The notes: generated by a model not told the origin, from the letters alone. 64,000 bases of DNA from Sulfurimonas indica (GCF_009192995.1 NZ_SDID01000005.1:1-64000), one strand, 5' to 3'; positions 1 through 6,891 are shown, numbered from the stretch's first letter. Program-made: numbers and translations.

Positions 1-34
1 GTTAATGCGTACGGGTGGCCAAGTTGATGCGTAT

Positions 35-571
35 CTACATCGTTTTTACGGCATTTTTGAAATCTCTATCCATTAAGTAATATTCATAAAGTGTAATATA
101 GGGATCAAAAAAGAATTTATCTTCTTTAATCATAGCTTTGAGTACTTGAATGCTTTTTTTGATGTCGTTTTGGATGGGTGATTCTAAAAAATCAAAATAG
201 ATCTCACTGACTTCAAATCTATCTCTGTCAATAAACTCATAAGGCTCATTTTTCTTTTCATATCTTGCCATTCCATAGAGCCTATTTTCAACGTCAAATG
301 CTTTTTGAGATATAGCAGATGCCTTTACTTTAAAATACTCTCCTACACTTTTTGCAGTTATGCCGCCTCTACCATTTAGGTTGTTATGTTTAAGATAGAT
401 ATAGACTATAGCAGCAGCTAAAAGATGTGGTTTTTGAGCTTCTTCAATCATTTTAGGATTATTCTTGTTTAGCTTTTCTAGCATTTGCAGTGGTTCAGGG
501 CTTACTTTTAAAAATTCAAAGCTATATTTGCGGAGTTGGTGCTCTATGATTTGATAATTATCGTGAAACAA
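35..571 (-). CDS. Hypothetical protein, possible cyclin/TFIIB-like helical fold
   Basis: 178 residues, no signal peptide or membrane segment. I do not recognise a named family with certainty. The central part (about residues 48-95) reads as packed helices beginning HLLAAAIVYIYLKHN, followed by a segment (TAKSVGEYFKVKASAISQKA) that looks like a helix-turn-helix; this resembles the cyclin-box repeats of TFIIB-like proteins and some bacterial DUFs. The C-terminal part is helical and Tyr/Phe rich. It lies at the far left of an accessory region, on the same strand as and downstream of a broken integrase, so it is probably cargo of that element. Function unknown; the fold suggestion is inference. 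Confidence 0.55.
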   Translation of the reverse strand: MFHDNYQIIEHQLRKYSFEFLKVSPEPLQMLEKLNKNNPKMIEEAQKPHLLAAAIVYIYLKHNNLNGRGGITAKSVGEYFKVKASAISQKAFDVENRLYGMARYEKKNEPYEFIDRDRFEVSEIYFDFLESPIQNDIKKSIQVLKAMIKEDKFFFDPYITLYEYYLMDRDFKNAVKTM

Positions 572-622
572 GTGCTAACCTTTATAGAGTATTTTTAAAA
601 TTATATACTCTTTGGGACAATT

Positions 623-1755
623 TTATAAATTATCAAATATCATCTTTGTGCTGTGATGCCTCTCATCAGGTATAAGATGACTGTATCTCATGGTCATTTC
701 AAGTTTTTTATGTCCAAGTTGCTCTTTTATATGCATAATGCTTACACCTGCAATTGCCATCCATGAAGCATGGGTGTGTCTTAGGCTATGTATAGTTATT
801 CTGTATTTGCCAGCCTTGTCATTGTTTGGAAGCATCTCATCTACTATCTCTTGCCATTGACGAGGCATTTGAATGAGTTGCTTGCCATTGGATGCAGGGA
901 TAACAAGGTTATTTATTTTCTCATTAAAAAGCTCAACTAACACATTCAGTGCCAAATCTGAAATATATATTTTTCTATCATTACCATTTTTATTTGATTT
1001 GAAATATATAAGTCTGTTGTTAAAATCTATATCATCCCAAGTAAGTGAAGCAACCTCACTAAATCTGGCACCAGTATACAAAAGAAGAACTGTTAAGCGG
1101 TAAGTTAGCGGTGTTTTTTAGACTTTAATCTCTCTAAAAGCTCTTTTGCTTGATCTTTAGTTAAAAATCCTATCTGTTTATTATCAAATTTTGGCATTTT
1201 GACTTTGCCTTTAGAGATGGGGTTTGTATAGTTTAGTATCAGTTCATTATTTATGGCATAGTTGATGATTTGTCTTGCAAGCCCCAGTATCAGTTGTACT
1301 GTTCTTGGTTTATATCCATCTGTTAGTTTTTTCTGTTTTAGCTTTTCAAACATCTCTGATTTTAATTGTCTCAAATCATAGTTTTTAAACTCACTTAAAT
1401 GAAATTCAAAACTATTTGCATCTTGTTTCCAAGTCTTTTTGTTATGTTCAGCCCATTGTATATATTTTTTGAACACCTCATAAAAAGTAACTTTAGACTG
1501 TTTACTTACAAACTCACCATGTCTGATTTTATTTAAAATATCTATCCGTTTGGCTTTGCAAAACTCTAGTCGTATTCCTTCACTAAATTTACCAACAGTC
1601 ATCTGCTTGTCGGTATAGTTTTCTCTATATCGAATGAGAAATATTTTATCAACAACTTTGTTGTTTTCATTGACTATCTCTTTGTAAAAGACACCTTCAT
1701 ATTTGGTTGATATTTTTTTATTTAATGTTTTTAGAGTTGCCATCACTTTTTCCAT
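623..1755 (-). pseudogene. Tyrosine recombinase/integrase split by a -1 frameshift
   Basis: Two adjacent minus-strand frames together make one phage-type integrase. The upstream part (1755-1105, 216 residues) has the N-terminal arm-binding and SAM-like core-binding regions and stops at TAA (1107-1105). The downstream part carries the catalytic domain: YTGARFSE (first Arg), HSLRHTHAS (His-x-x-Arg), a GH box and the RYSH tyrosine. Translating the second frame upstream of its first possible start gives TPLTYRLTVLLLYTGAR, the usual lead into the catalytic Arg, so the frames join at an A6 run (T6 on the plus strand, 1114-1119). One extra A restores the gene. The phase does not fit a standard X-XXY-YYZ slippery site. 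A sequencing error or transcriptional slippage is possible; a disabling mutation is the simplest reading. Confidence 0.85.
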
Positions 1756-1875
1756 TTAGAATGAAATCTATAAGTGATAGTAAAATAAAAATGCTGTTGC
1801 TTCCCTTATGCTGGGAAATAGAGGAGATTTGATAAAAGATGAAGAAGTTTGATAATCTCAAAAAATAGCTAAATG

Positions 1876-1884
1876 TGCTATAAT
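1876..1884 (+). promoter_or_regulatory. Extended -10 promoter of the zeta-toxin operon
   Basis: The sequence TGCTATAAT sits 25 bp before the ATG at 1909 and combines a consensus TATAAT (1879-1884) with the TG extension. No convincing -35 is spaced correctly. A strong ribosome binding site (AGAGGGGGAG) lies between it and the ATG. Confidence 0.55.
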
Positions 1885-1908
1885 TATAAAAAAGAGGGGG
1901 AGTGTGTG

Positions 1909-2160
1909 ATGCAAACTAAATTTCAACCAATGTTACTTTTAACTGTAAACAACTCCATAGATAATAAAAAGAAGCATTTTACTATAGATAAATTGTGTCG
2001 ACTTTTTAATAAAGAACAAAATTTTACTAATGTAGAAAAATATGCACTCGACACTATAAAAACGGAAGCATTACCTGAAGAATTATCTTGGTTTAGTAAA
2101 GATTATCATATTCCTCTTTCGAAAATAAAACATGTTTTATCAATAAGTTTATATAATTAG
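1909..2160 (+). CDS. Small protein upstream of zeta-type toxin, candidate antitoxin
   Basis: 83 residues from the ATG at 1909, which is preceded by a purine-rich ribosome binding site; a longer reading from 1873 would start inside the promoter and is unlikely. It contains a short helical region (HFTIDKLCRLFNKEQN) and no membrane segment. It ends 5 bp before the zeta-like kinase gene and so shares its transcript. In epsilon-zeta and PezA-PezT systems the gene before the kinase is the antitoxin, which makes this the natural candidate. It shows no recognisable similarity to Epsilon or to the HTH protein PezA, so the role rests on position only. Confidence 0.5.
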   Translation: MQTKFQPMLLLTVNNSIDNKKKHFTIDKLCRLFNKEQNFTNVEKYALDTIKTEALPEELSWFSKDYHIPLSKIKHVLSISLYN

Positions 2161-2165
2161 ACTAT

Positions 2166-2837
2166 ATGAAGACAAAACAAAAGCTTGAAAAAACAGCAAT
2201 CAAATATTTAAAAGAAAATAGAAAAGATTTCTTTAACCATTATATTTCCGATAAATTTCCCATAGATGAAAAAATTGCATATTTTACAGCTGGTCCCAGT
2301 GGTGCTGGTAAAACAGAATTTATTCAAAAATTTATTGAATTTGAGAGTAATCTTTTACATCTGGATATAGATATAATACGGGATTTTTTTAAACCAGTTG
2401 GATATGATGGCAAAAATAGTGATATATTTCAAAAGCCTGCAAGCTGGGGTGTACAGTTTTTATTTGATGAAGCTGTAAAGTATAGAGGACTATCTTTGGT
2501 TGTTGATTCAAATTTTTCCCATTTACAAACAGCTAAAGAAAATATGTTAAAATTATTAAAACAAGATTACAAAATAGAAATATTTTATATCTATAATGAC
2601 TTAGAAAAATGCTTTTTATATACAAAAAAACGAGAATCAGTAACAAATCGGCTTGTTCCTGAAGATGTTTTTTTAAATAGTGTTGTAAAGTCAAGAAGTG
2701 TAACAGCTGAAATAAAAAAGTTATTTGGGGAAAATATAGCTTTACATGTAATTGATAAAAGAGATAATAGCTATTACAAAGATGTTAGTTATACTCAATT
2801 TAACGACATAATTCCAGAATATAAGGCTCAAATATGA
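2166..2837 (+). CDS. Zeta-toxin-family P-loop kinase
   Basis: 223 residues. Walker A GPSGAGKT at residues 43-50, followed by the HLDIDIIRDF segment (Asp67/Asp69) that in zeta toxins holds the catalytic Asp and binds the sugar substrate, then VVDSNFSH near 120 and an Arg-rich stretch (YTKKRESVTNR) expected to contact phosphates. This is the layout of the zeta/PezT family, whose studied members phosphorylate UDP-N-acetylglucosamine and block cell-wall synthesis. The 3' end overlaps the next gene (ATGA at 2834-2837), so the two are translationally coupled. Family assignment is fairly firm; toxicity and substrate are inferred. A zeta-like nucleotide kinase without toxin function cannot be excluded. 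Confidence 0.75.
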   Translation: MKTKQKLEKTAIKYLKENRKDFFNHYISDKFPIDEKIAYFTAGPSGAGKTEFIQKFIEFESNLLHLDIDIIRDFFKPVGYDGKNSDIFQKPASWGVQFLFDEAVKYRGLSLVVDSNFSHLQTAKENMLKLLKQDYKIEIFYIYNDLEKCFLYTKKRESVTNRLVPEDVFLNSVVKSRSVTAEIKKLFGENIALHVIDKRDNSYYKDVSYTQFNDIIPEYKAQI

Positions 2838-3019
2838 CGAAACAAATGAACCCGATGTTAAGAGAAGAAAATAGACAAAAACTTATAGAAGAAGCTATGC
2901 AGGCTATATCAGACAAGCAAGCTCAAGTGATAAAACAAGCTGATAAAATCATTGGAAATGTTGCAATGTTTGAAGCTAATGTTCACAAAAAATTTATGTC
3001 AAGTTTTGCAAAGCAATAA
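2834..3019 (+). CDS. 61-residue helical protein coupled to the zeta-type kinase
   Basis: Starts at the ATG of an ATGA overlap with the kinase stop codon. The protein is short, charged and predicted almost wholly helical (EENRQKLIEEAMQAISDKQA), like a small coiled coil. No family recognised. Tight coupling to the kinase gene suggests a partner, perhaps a second antitoxin or regulator. Known epsilon-zeta loci do not usually end with a coupled gene of this kind. The transcript ends about 165 bp before the tRNA-Asn fragment. Confidence 0.5.
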   Translation: MTKQMNPMLREENRQKLIEEAMQAISDKQAQVIKQADKIIGNVAMFEANVHKKFMSSFAKQ

Positions 3020-3184
3020 TATTATTTAGAGTGTATTAAGTCCTTGATAAGTCCGTACGAGATTATTTATTTTGAAATATTTTGATAAAATCTGAGGAAG
3101 ATGAAACTTGATTCAATCCCTTAAAGTAGGCTATTATATGGGGTGTGATAAGATTTAAGAAAATATGACAATTCGGTTTTAACC

Positions 3185-3231
3185 GACTGTTAATCACTTG
3201 GTCACTGGTTCGAATCCAGTATCCGGAGCCA
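3185..3231 (+). pseudogene. 3' fragment of tRNA-Asn (anticodon GTT)
   Basis: From the anticodon loop onward this matches tRNA-Asn: anticodon GTT in loop CTGTTAA, variable region, T arm (CTGGTTCGAATCCAG), acceptor strand ATCCGGA, discriminator G and encoded CCA. The sequence upstream (about 3140-3184) contains no D arm and no 5' acceptor strand (TCCGGAT would be needed), so this copy cannot fold as a tRNA. It is best read as an attachment-site duplicate left by an integrating element; the intact gene should lie to the left, outside the window. Confidence 0.85.
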
Positions 3232-3232
3232 C
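3215..3232 (+). repeat. attL-type direct repeat (18 bp, tRNA-Asn 3' end)
   Basis: TCCAGTATCCGGAGCCAC, identical to 12740-12757. It is the T-arm and acceptor end of tRNA-Asn plus one base. The pair brackets a region whose only intact integrase lies beside the right copy, the standard arrangement for a tRNA-targeted genomic island. Confidence 0.85.
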
Positions 3233-3284
3233 AACTTTAACAAACCCCTAAAATATGAACTTTTAAGAACTTTATAATTTATTC

Positions 3285-3303
3285 TGGCAACCTATTGGCA
3301 ACC
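3285..3303 (+). promoter_or_regulatory. Two arm-type integrase sites, left end of island
   Basis: TGGCAACC occurs at 3285-3292 and 3296-3303, 11 bp apart in the same orientation, 53-71 bp inside the left attachment repeat. The same word occurs at the right end beside the integrase gene. One-helical-turn spacing and placement at both termini are typical of arm-type binding sites. Inferred from position and repetition. Confidence 0.55.
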
Positions 3304-3307
3304 ATAG

Positions 3308-4417
3308 CTACTCATATAAATCAACTCCATTATGATAATGAAATAACATCTCATCATCTAATTGCTTCTCTCGAAGATACTCTTGATACTCCTCTTCAAC
3401 ATCACTAAGCTCTTCATTCCCGCTAGAGTTGAAAAATTTTCTTTTTACCATCTGCTCAATATATCTATCCATCTGCTGATACTCTTCTTCAAATACTGCA
3501 TATGAGATATGTCTTACAAGCGGTTCTTGTTTGTAACGATGGGTAACGATTTTCATTTGCCCTCCCTCTGGAATAAACTCATCATAGCTTGCAACTATCT
3601 CAAACCCATACTTTAATAGCTCTTTATTATAGAGTGTCTCAATAGTTTCTATATAATCTCTATTTTTGAGTTTTATGAAACCTTTGGCAATAAGCTTATC
3701 GATAGATGATGGAAGTACCTCTAAAGCTCTCATCCCATAATCAAATGCTTTTAGTTTTGACAGATTACAAACTTCTTCAGGTACTTGGTGCAAAGAATTA
3801 CATGCTAAAACCTCTAAGTTTTGCAAGTTTATTATCTCTGGTGGGAGTGTTCTTACTTCTGTAAAGTGCATCATTATACTTTTTAAACTTTTTATCTCTA
3901 GCAATGCTCTAGGAAAATCAAACAATGGCACATGGCAGAACTCAAGCTCTTCTAAATTTGGGAACTGTTTGATAAAGTGCAATATGAAGAGGTTTTCATT
4001 ATGATGTATCACTAATTTTTTTAAATTGTACAGAGGCTTTGGCAATGCAGGTAAACGAATGTGAAAACCACACTCAACTATAATCAATTCCTCTAAAGTT
4101 GGTAAATATAAATCAGAGTCCAGTATATACGGTAACCGCAAGCGTATAAGTCGTAAGATTTTTAATTTTTTAAACCTTGGAATTGCAACTGGTAACTCTT
4201 CTAAACCAAATACAGAATCTAAAATTAGAGTTTCAAGGTTTTGTAGATGTTCTATCTCTTGCGGTATAAACCCATCGCTCTTTCCAGATTTTTTAAAACT
4301 AATTTCTAAAAACTCAAGTGAAAGCAGTTCTTCTTTACTCTTGCCTATCAGCTCATCTATTTTATACTCGTCTGCCCATGTTAACAGCTTTTCTACCCAT
4401 ATCTCTTCTACCTGCAT
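3308..4417 (-). CDS. Leucine-rich-repeat protein
   Basis: 369 residues, no signal peptide, probably cytoplasmic. Residues about 30-235 form roughly nine leucine-rich repeats of bacterial type (for example LQNLETLILDSVFGLEELP, LPTLEELIIVECG, FPNLEELEFCHV, LQNLEVLACNSLHQVPEEV). The C-terminal 130 residues are a separate acidic region with a run of glutamates (NEELSDVEEEYQEYLREKQ). LRR solenoids bind other proteins; the partner here is unknown. The start ATG (4417-4415) overlaps the stop of the FtsZ-like gene in a TAATG junction, so translation is coupled and the two products are probably made in matched amounts. Possible roles are recognition or regulation of the FtsZ fragment or of a host or phage protein. 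Confidence 0.75.
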   Translation of the reverse strand: MQVEEIWVEKLLTWADEYKIDELIGKSKEELLSLEFLEISFKKSGKSDGFIPQEIEHLQNLETLILDSVFGLEELPVAIPRFKKLKILRLIRLRLPYILDSDLYLPTLEELIIVECGFHIRLPALPKPLYNLKKLVIHHNENLFILHFIKQFPNLEELEFCHVPLFDFPRALLEIKSLKSIMMHFTEVRTLPPEIINLQNLEVLACNSLHQVPEEVCNLSKLKAFDYGMRALEVLPSSIDKLIAKGFIKLKNRDYIETIETLYNKELLKYGFEIVASYDEFIPEGGQMKIVTHRYKQEPLVRHISYAVFEEEYQQMDRYIEQMVKRKFFNSSGNEELSDVEEEYQEYLREKQLDDEMLFHYHNGVDLYE

Positions 4418-4722
4418 TATTTACAAATTGCCTCTTTGATTACATCATAGCTCTCAAGCGCAGCATCTCTACCCACTTCCGGATTCATCCCTGCACCTTT
4501 TCCACCAGTGATTTTCTCTCCAATTTGTACTTTGTGAGGTACTTTAGAATTATCAAGAGCTTGTTTGTCTGTATTGATGGCTACTAATTTTACTTTGTCA
4601 GCTATATCACTTAGAGCGAGGTTGTCAACCATATTGCCTCCACCTCCGCCAACACCGACAACGACTATTTTTATGCTTGTCGTGTTATCTACTTCTGTAA
4701 CTGTGAAATTTTCTTTTTGCAT
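4417..4722 (-). CDS. FtsZ N-terminal fragment (101 residues)
   Basis: Clear similarity to the first third of FtsZ: nucleotide-loop T1 (GVGGGGGN, residues 23-30), strand end INTD (49-52), and T3-like segment (GGKGAGMNPEVG, 73-84). The protein stops just before the tubulin signature GGGTGTG and lacks everything after it, including the T7 catalytic loop and the C-terminal tail. It ends in a clean TAA overlapping the ATG of the LRR gene, and the remainder of ftsZ is absent, so this is not a simple frameshift of a full gene. It cannot be an autonomous GTPase. It might bind FtsZ and poison ring assembly, or serve as a decoy or sensor module. Decay of a captured gene is the alternative, but the intact frame and coupling argue for use. 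Confidence 0.7.
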   Translation of the reverse strand: MQKENFTVTEVDNTTSIKIVVVGVGGGGGNMVDNLALSDIADKVKLVAINTDKQALDNSKVPHKVQIGEKITGGKGAGMNPEVGRDAALESYDVIKEAICK

Positions 4723-4935
4723 CGCTCTATCCTCACTCTTTTCATAATGGTATCATCTTTATTATTTATAGACAATTAATAACAAAGATGTCCCATCTCC
4801 AAGGGCAATGGCAGTGCCGATGCTACAAAGTAGCGAGGTTCTGGGTGGGTGGGTTCAGAGAGTAACGATTGAAACCATCTCACACAGAAATGCCATAGCC
4901 CGATTATCTACGTATCTGCTTCCATGTGAAAAAAT

Positions 4936-4966
4936 AAAAAAAAAAGAGTAGCACTCACGCTACTCT
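4936..4966 (-). terminator. Intrinsic terminator of ardA
   Basis: On the minus strand AGAGTAGC (4966-4959) pairs perfectly with GCTACTCT (4952-4945) across a 6-nt loop and is followed by nine T (4944-4936). The stem begins inside the last codons of ardA. Confidence 0.85.
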
Positions 4967-5491
4967 TCCAACTACCCCATGCTCAAACTCTACATAATCA
5001 TAGCTCAAATCTCTACCGATAGCACCATAATCTATATAGTTCTCTAAATATGTGGGAACATCACCAAATAAACCCTCTTGCACCATATCGTACGCCAGCA
5101 GCTCATAAATATCGGTAAAACTCGTATCGTTGCTATAATCATAAATATCGACATCATAGTTATCTATGCCTTGCGTGAGCACTTCTCGTTCGTTGTAGCC
5201 CTCATGTGAGAGTAGTTTTAGTTTCAGTAACTCATCCTCACGCAGTGTATCAATAATTTCTGCCAACTCATTTAGCTTGTAAATATCATCATACTCATCT
5301 ATAGCTATATCTGCCTCGTAATCTGTAATGAACAGCTCTTCGTGGTTATCTGTACCACTTACTACTTCGCCCTCATTAAGCACCTCTGAGAGAGCCTGTG
5401 TGAGTTCAAATTTACTCACTGGTAGTTCTAGCCATCTGCCGACTAAATGCCCTTCATTGTACGCTTGTAGGTCTGTTATATAAACTCGCAT
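4955..5491 (-). CDS. ardA: ArdA-like antirestriction protein
   Basis: 178 residues from the ATG at 5491, which has AAGGA six bases upstream; the TTG at 5509 is less likely. The opening RVYITDLQAYNEGHLVGRW matches the ArdA start (adduct-like YxxYNxGxLxGxW), and the segment EELFITDYEADI...DEYDDIYKLNELAEII matches the conserved middle. The protein is very acidic (many Asp/Glu in YDVDIYDYSNDTSF), as ArdA must be because it mimics the phosphate path of bent B-DNA to occupy type I restriction enzymes. ArdA genes usually sit in the leading region of conjugative elements and are expressed on entry. Here a kilobase of hairpin-rich non-coding DNA lies immediately upstream. Confidence 0.75.
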   Translation of the reverse strand: MRVYITDLQAYNEGHLVGRWLELPVSKFELTQALSEVLNEGEVVSGTDNHEELFITDYEADIAIDEYDDIYKLNELAEIIDTLREDELLKLKLLSHEGYNEREVLTQGIDNYDVDIYDYSNDTSFTDIYELLAYDMVQEGLFGDVPTYLENYIDYGAIGRDLSYDYVEFEHGVVGRVA

Positions 5492-5768
5492 TTTTAATCC
5501 TTTTATCAAATGTTTTTGTAAAATATTTGTCGCTCTAAAGCGAAACTAGCGACTGCGTAAGCAAGTCAAGACTTCCATGTTTCTTTTGGCTCAAAAGCCT
5601 TTTAAACTCTGACTGCTTGCACTGCTACTCTTATAAATAAACTGGATAGCTATTCATTTTAATTTCATGGTAGTGGTGTATGCTCTAAGAATTTAAAAGG
5701 ATGTTGTGTCAAAAGAATCAACTAATAAATATAAATCTCACACAAGTGAGTACCCTTATAGGTAAAAG

Positions 5769-5858
5769 CCAAGTGGCGTTTGAACGATAGAACATAGATA
5801 TAAGAGCTGTTCCGTAGGATGGTTAACATCAACACGACATTCTTTTAAACGCAGTAAT
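5769..5858 (+). repeat. Repeat unit A of non-coding block
   Basis: Begins with CCAAGTGGCGTTTGAACG (5769-5786) and ends with TAAACGCAGTAAT (5846-5858). Unit B at 6049-6154 has the same two ends (17 of 18 and 13 of 13 identical) but an unrelated middle. Within the unit GCGTTT (5776-5781) can pair with AAACGC (5847-5852), so the conserved ends may form a closing stem. Confidence 0.6.
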
Positions 5859-5930
5859 TAACTTATGACTGCTTGCAGGCATCAGTTATAAAAGAATGTG
5901 TGTTATGTCTAAAGCTAACTTAATTCATCC
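5817..5930. repeat. Long imperfect hairpin
   Basis: The outer arms ACATTCTTTT (5837-5846) and AAAAGAATGT (5890-5899) pair perfectly over 10 bp. Inside, AACT/AGTT, ATG/CAT and CTGC/GCAG (5860-5887) stack with single mismatches. Outside, GGATGGTTAAC...AACACG and GTGTTATGTC...GCTAAC...CATCC continue the pairing imperfectly to 5817 and 5930. Total span about 114 nt. It resembles a folded single-strand DNA element or RNA. Confidence 0.55.
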
Positions 5931-6048
5931 GCTGTGAATGTAAGGAGGTAAGGATAGCTTCATACTCGTTTGGAGATATACTTAGCTCTCTCATTCACGG
6001 CTGTAGGTGCATTCAGTTTGCGTCCAAAGCTATACCGCTTTATAAAGA

Positions 6049-6154
6049 CCAAGTGTCGTTTGAACGGCAGGCTTCATAGGCGTATAATAATAGTGAAGTG
6101 AGGAACGAACGGAGCTTACATGTAAAGAAGAAAAAAGAGACTAAACGCAGTAAT
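6049..6154 (+). repeat. Repeat unit B of non-coding block
   Basis: Begins with CCAAGTGTCGTTTGAACG (6049-6066) and ends with TAAACGCAGTAAT (6142-6154), the same ends as unit A. The middle is different and contains GTGAGGAACGAA (6098-6109), a word found inverted in the second non-coding block at 8955-8966. Confidence 0.6.
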
Positions 6155-6226
6155 CTAAACACGCAGAACTAAAGAGAAAAAAACAATAAAAAAGATATAA
6201 GCCGTACCGTGTAGGCTTCTAACGAA

Positions 6227-6271
6227 AGCAGACCTTGGCTGCTGTAGTAACGAAGTGAGACCTTGGCTCAC
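6227..6271 (+). repeat. Twin hairpins with identical ACCTTGG loops
   Basis: AGCAG-ACCTTGG-CTGCT (6227-6243) and GTGAG-ACCTTGG-CTCAC (6255-6271), each preceded by TAACGAA and 28 bp apart. The 7-nt loops are identical, while the 5-bp stems differ at several positions yet remain fully complementary. That is the pattern expected when base pairing, not stem sequence, is under selection. Confidence 0.6.
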
Positions 6272-6308
6272 GGAGTGGTGTATTGTGTAACGTGTAAGAG
6301 TGTGTAGT

Positions 6309-6360
6309 GGGAACAAGTGAGCTACCTCTCGGTAACATATAAGGGATTCACTATGTTCCC
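6309..6360 (+). repeat. Two-level stem-loop
   Basis: GGGAAC (6309-6314) pairs with GTTCCC (6355-6360). After small internal loops AGTGA (6316-6320) pairs with TCACT (6348-6352), and an inner TACC-TCTC-GGTA hairpin sits at 6323-6334. Confidence 0.5.
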
Positions 6361-6427
6361 AAATTAGTAGTTCATTTATGTAAGTTCATCATAGTTTTTT
6401 TAATAGGCGGGGGATGCTTACATGTGA

Positions 6428-6471
6428 GCGTGTGGGTTATTTACTATGTGCTTCCTCACGCAGAATATTTT
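6428..6471 (+). terminator. Possible intrinsic terminator ending the non-coding block
   Basis: GCGTGTGG (6428-6435) pairs with CCTCACGC (6454-6461) with one mismatch, and a T-rich tract (TATTTTT) follows at 6465-6471. If real, it would end a plus-strand transcript crossing the block. The long loop and weak T tract keep confidence low. Confidence 0.35.
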
Positions 6472-6552
6472 TAGCATTAAAGTAATTTTTAGTTTGAAGT
6501 TAGTTTGAAGTGTATATTAAATTTAAAAGTAGAGTGATTTGAAGTATTGGCA

Positions 6553-6834
6553 CTACATGTATTCTTGAGTTGTGGTATCTTCTGTATCTGCAAACAAGTC
6601 ACAAAGTTTGCATTCGAGTATATAGGCTATTTTATACAGATGTTCAATATTGAAGTGTTGTTTTTTAAGGTATATCTCTGCCTGTGAAACTAAACCTACA
6701 GATTTGTGCCCAAGTGCTTGAGCCAGTTGAAGCTGTGTATATCCTTTTAGTTTTCGTTGTTTTTTAACATTGTTGCCAATTTGTTTATAGAAGTTATCTA
6801 TTGTTTCAGATGGTAACTCTTCAGCATTTCTCAA
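6553..6834 (-). CDS. XRE-family helix-turn-helix regulator
   Basis: 93 residues from a TTG start at 6834; no in-frame ATG precedes the domain. Residues about 18-78 form an HTH_3/XRE domain (IGNNVKKQRKLKGYTQLQLA...HKSVGLVSQAEI). It is divergent from the lipoprotein gene at 6933, and the 98-bp gap contains several CAACTAG half-sites, one overlapping its own start, so autoregulation together with control of the lipoproteins is likely. The expected Q/S recognition-helix pattern is present. The target is inferred from the operator position. Confidence 0.8.
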   Translation of the reverse strand: MRNAEELPSETIDNFYKQIGNNVKKQRKLKGYTQLQLAQALGHKSVGLVSQAEIYLKKQHFNIEHLYKIAYILECKLCDLFADTEDTTTQEYM

Positions 6835-6891
6835 CTAGCTATACCTATTTTTCAGATTAGTTGAATAATAGGATGTTATTATTTTTCTATC

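Larger units (their letters stand above)
5492..6552. other. 1.06-kb non-coding, hairpin-rich block upstream of ardA
   Basis: No convincing coding sequence on either strand. Instead there are many short perfect or near-perfect inverted repeats: GTCGCT/AGCGAC at 5529-5553, CTCAC/GTGAG at 5737-5750, a long imperfect hairpin at 5817-5930, twin hairpins with the same loop at 6227-6271, GGGAAC/GTTCCC at 6309-6360, and a terminator-like stem at 6428-6471. An 18-bp and a 13-bp motif occur twice as a pair (5769-5858 and 6049-6154). TTACATGTAA and GCTTACATGT words recur (6114-6125, 6416-6425). Possible roles are a large structured RNA, an origin of transfer with single-strand promoters, or replication sites; the sequence alone does not decide. 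Confidence 0.6.

Noticed and set aside
1114-1120. Programmed -1 frameshift at AAAAAAC in the integrase
   Set aside because: The incoming frame reads AAA AAA CAC, so the heptamer is out of phase for tandem slippage (A AAA AAC would be needed). Mutation or sequence error is more likely.
3173-3231. Functional tRNA-Asn gene
   Set aside because: No 5' acceptor strand or D arm precedes the anticodon loop; the anticodon stem does not pair with the upstream sequence.
4417-4722. FtsZ gene truncated by assembly error
   Set aside because: The stop codon is directly overlapped by the start of a long intact LRR frame and no remaining ftsZ sequence is found in other frames nearby.
5817-5930. Integron attC site
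   Set aside because: The hairpin geometry is suggestive but no clear R/L box pair, no intI and no array of similar sites is present.
5492-6552. Retron ncRNA or CRISPR array
   Set aside because: No reverse transcriptase or cas gene nearby; only two copies of the long motifs with unequal spacing, so not a CRISPR array.
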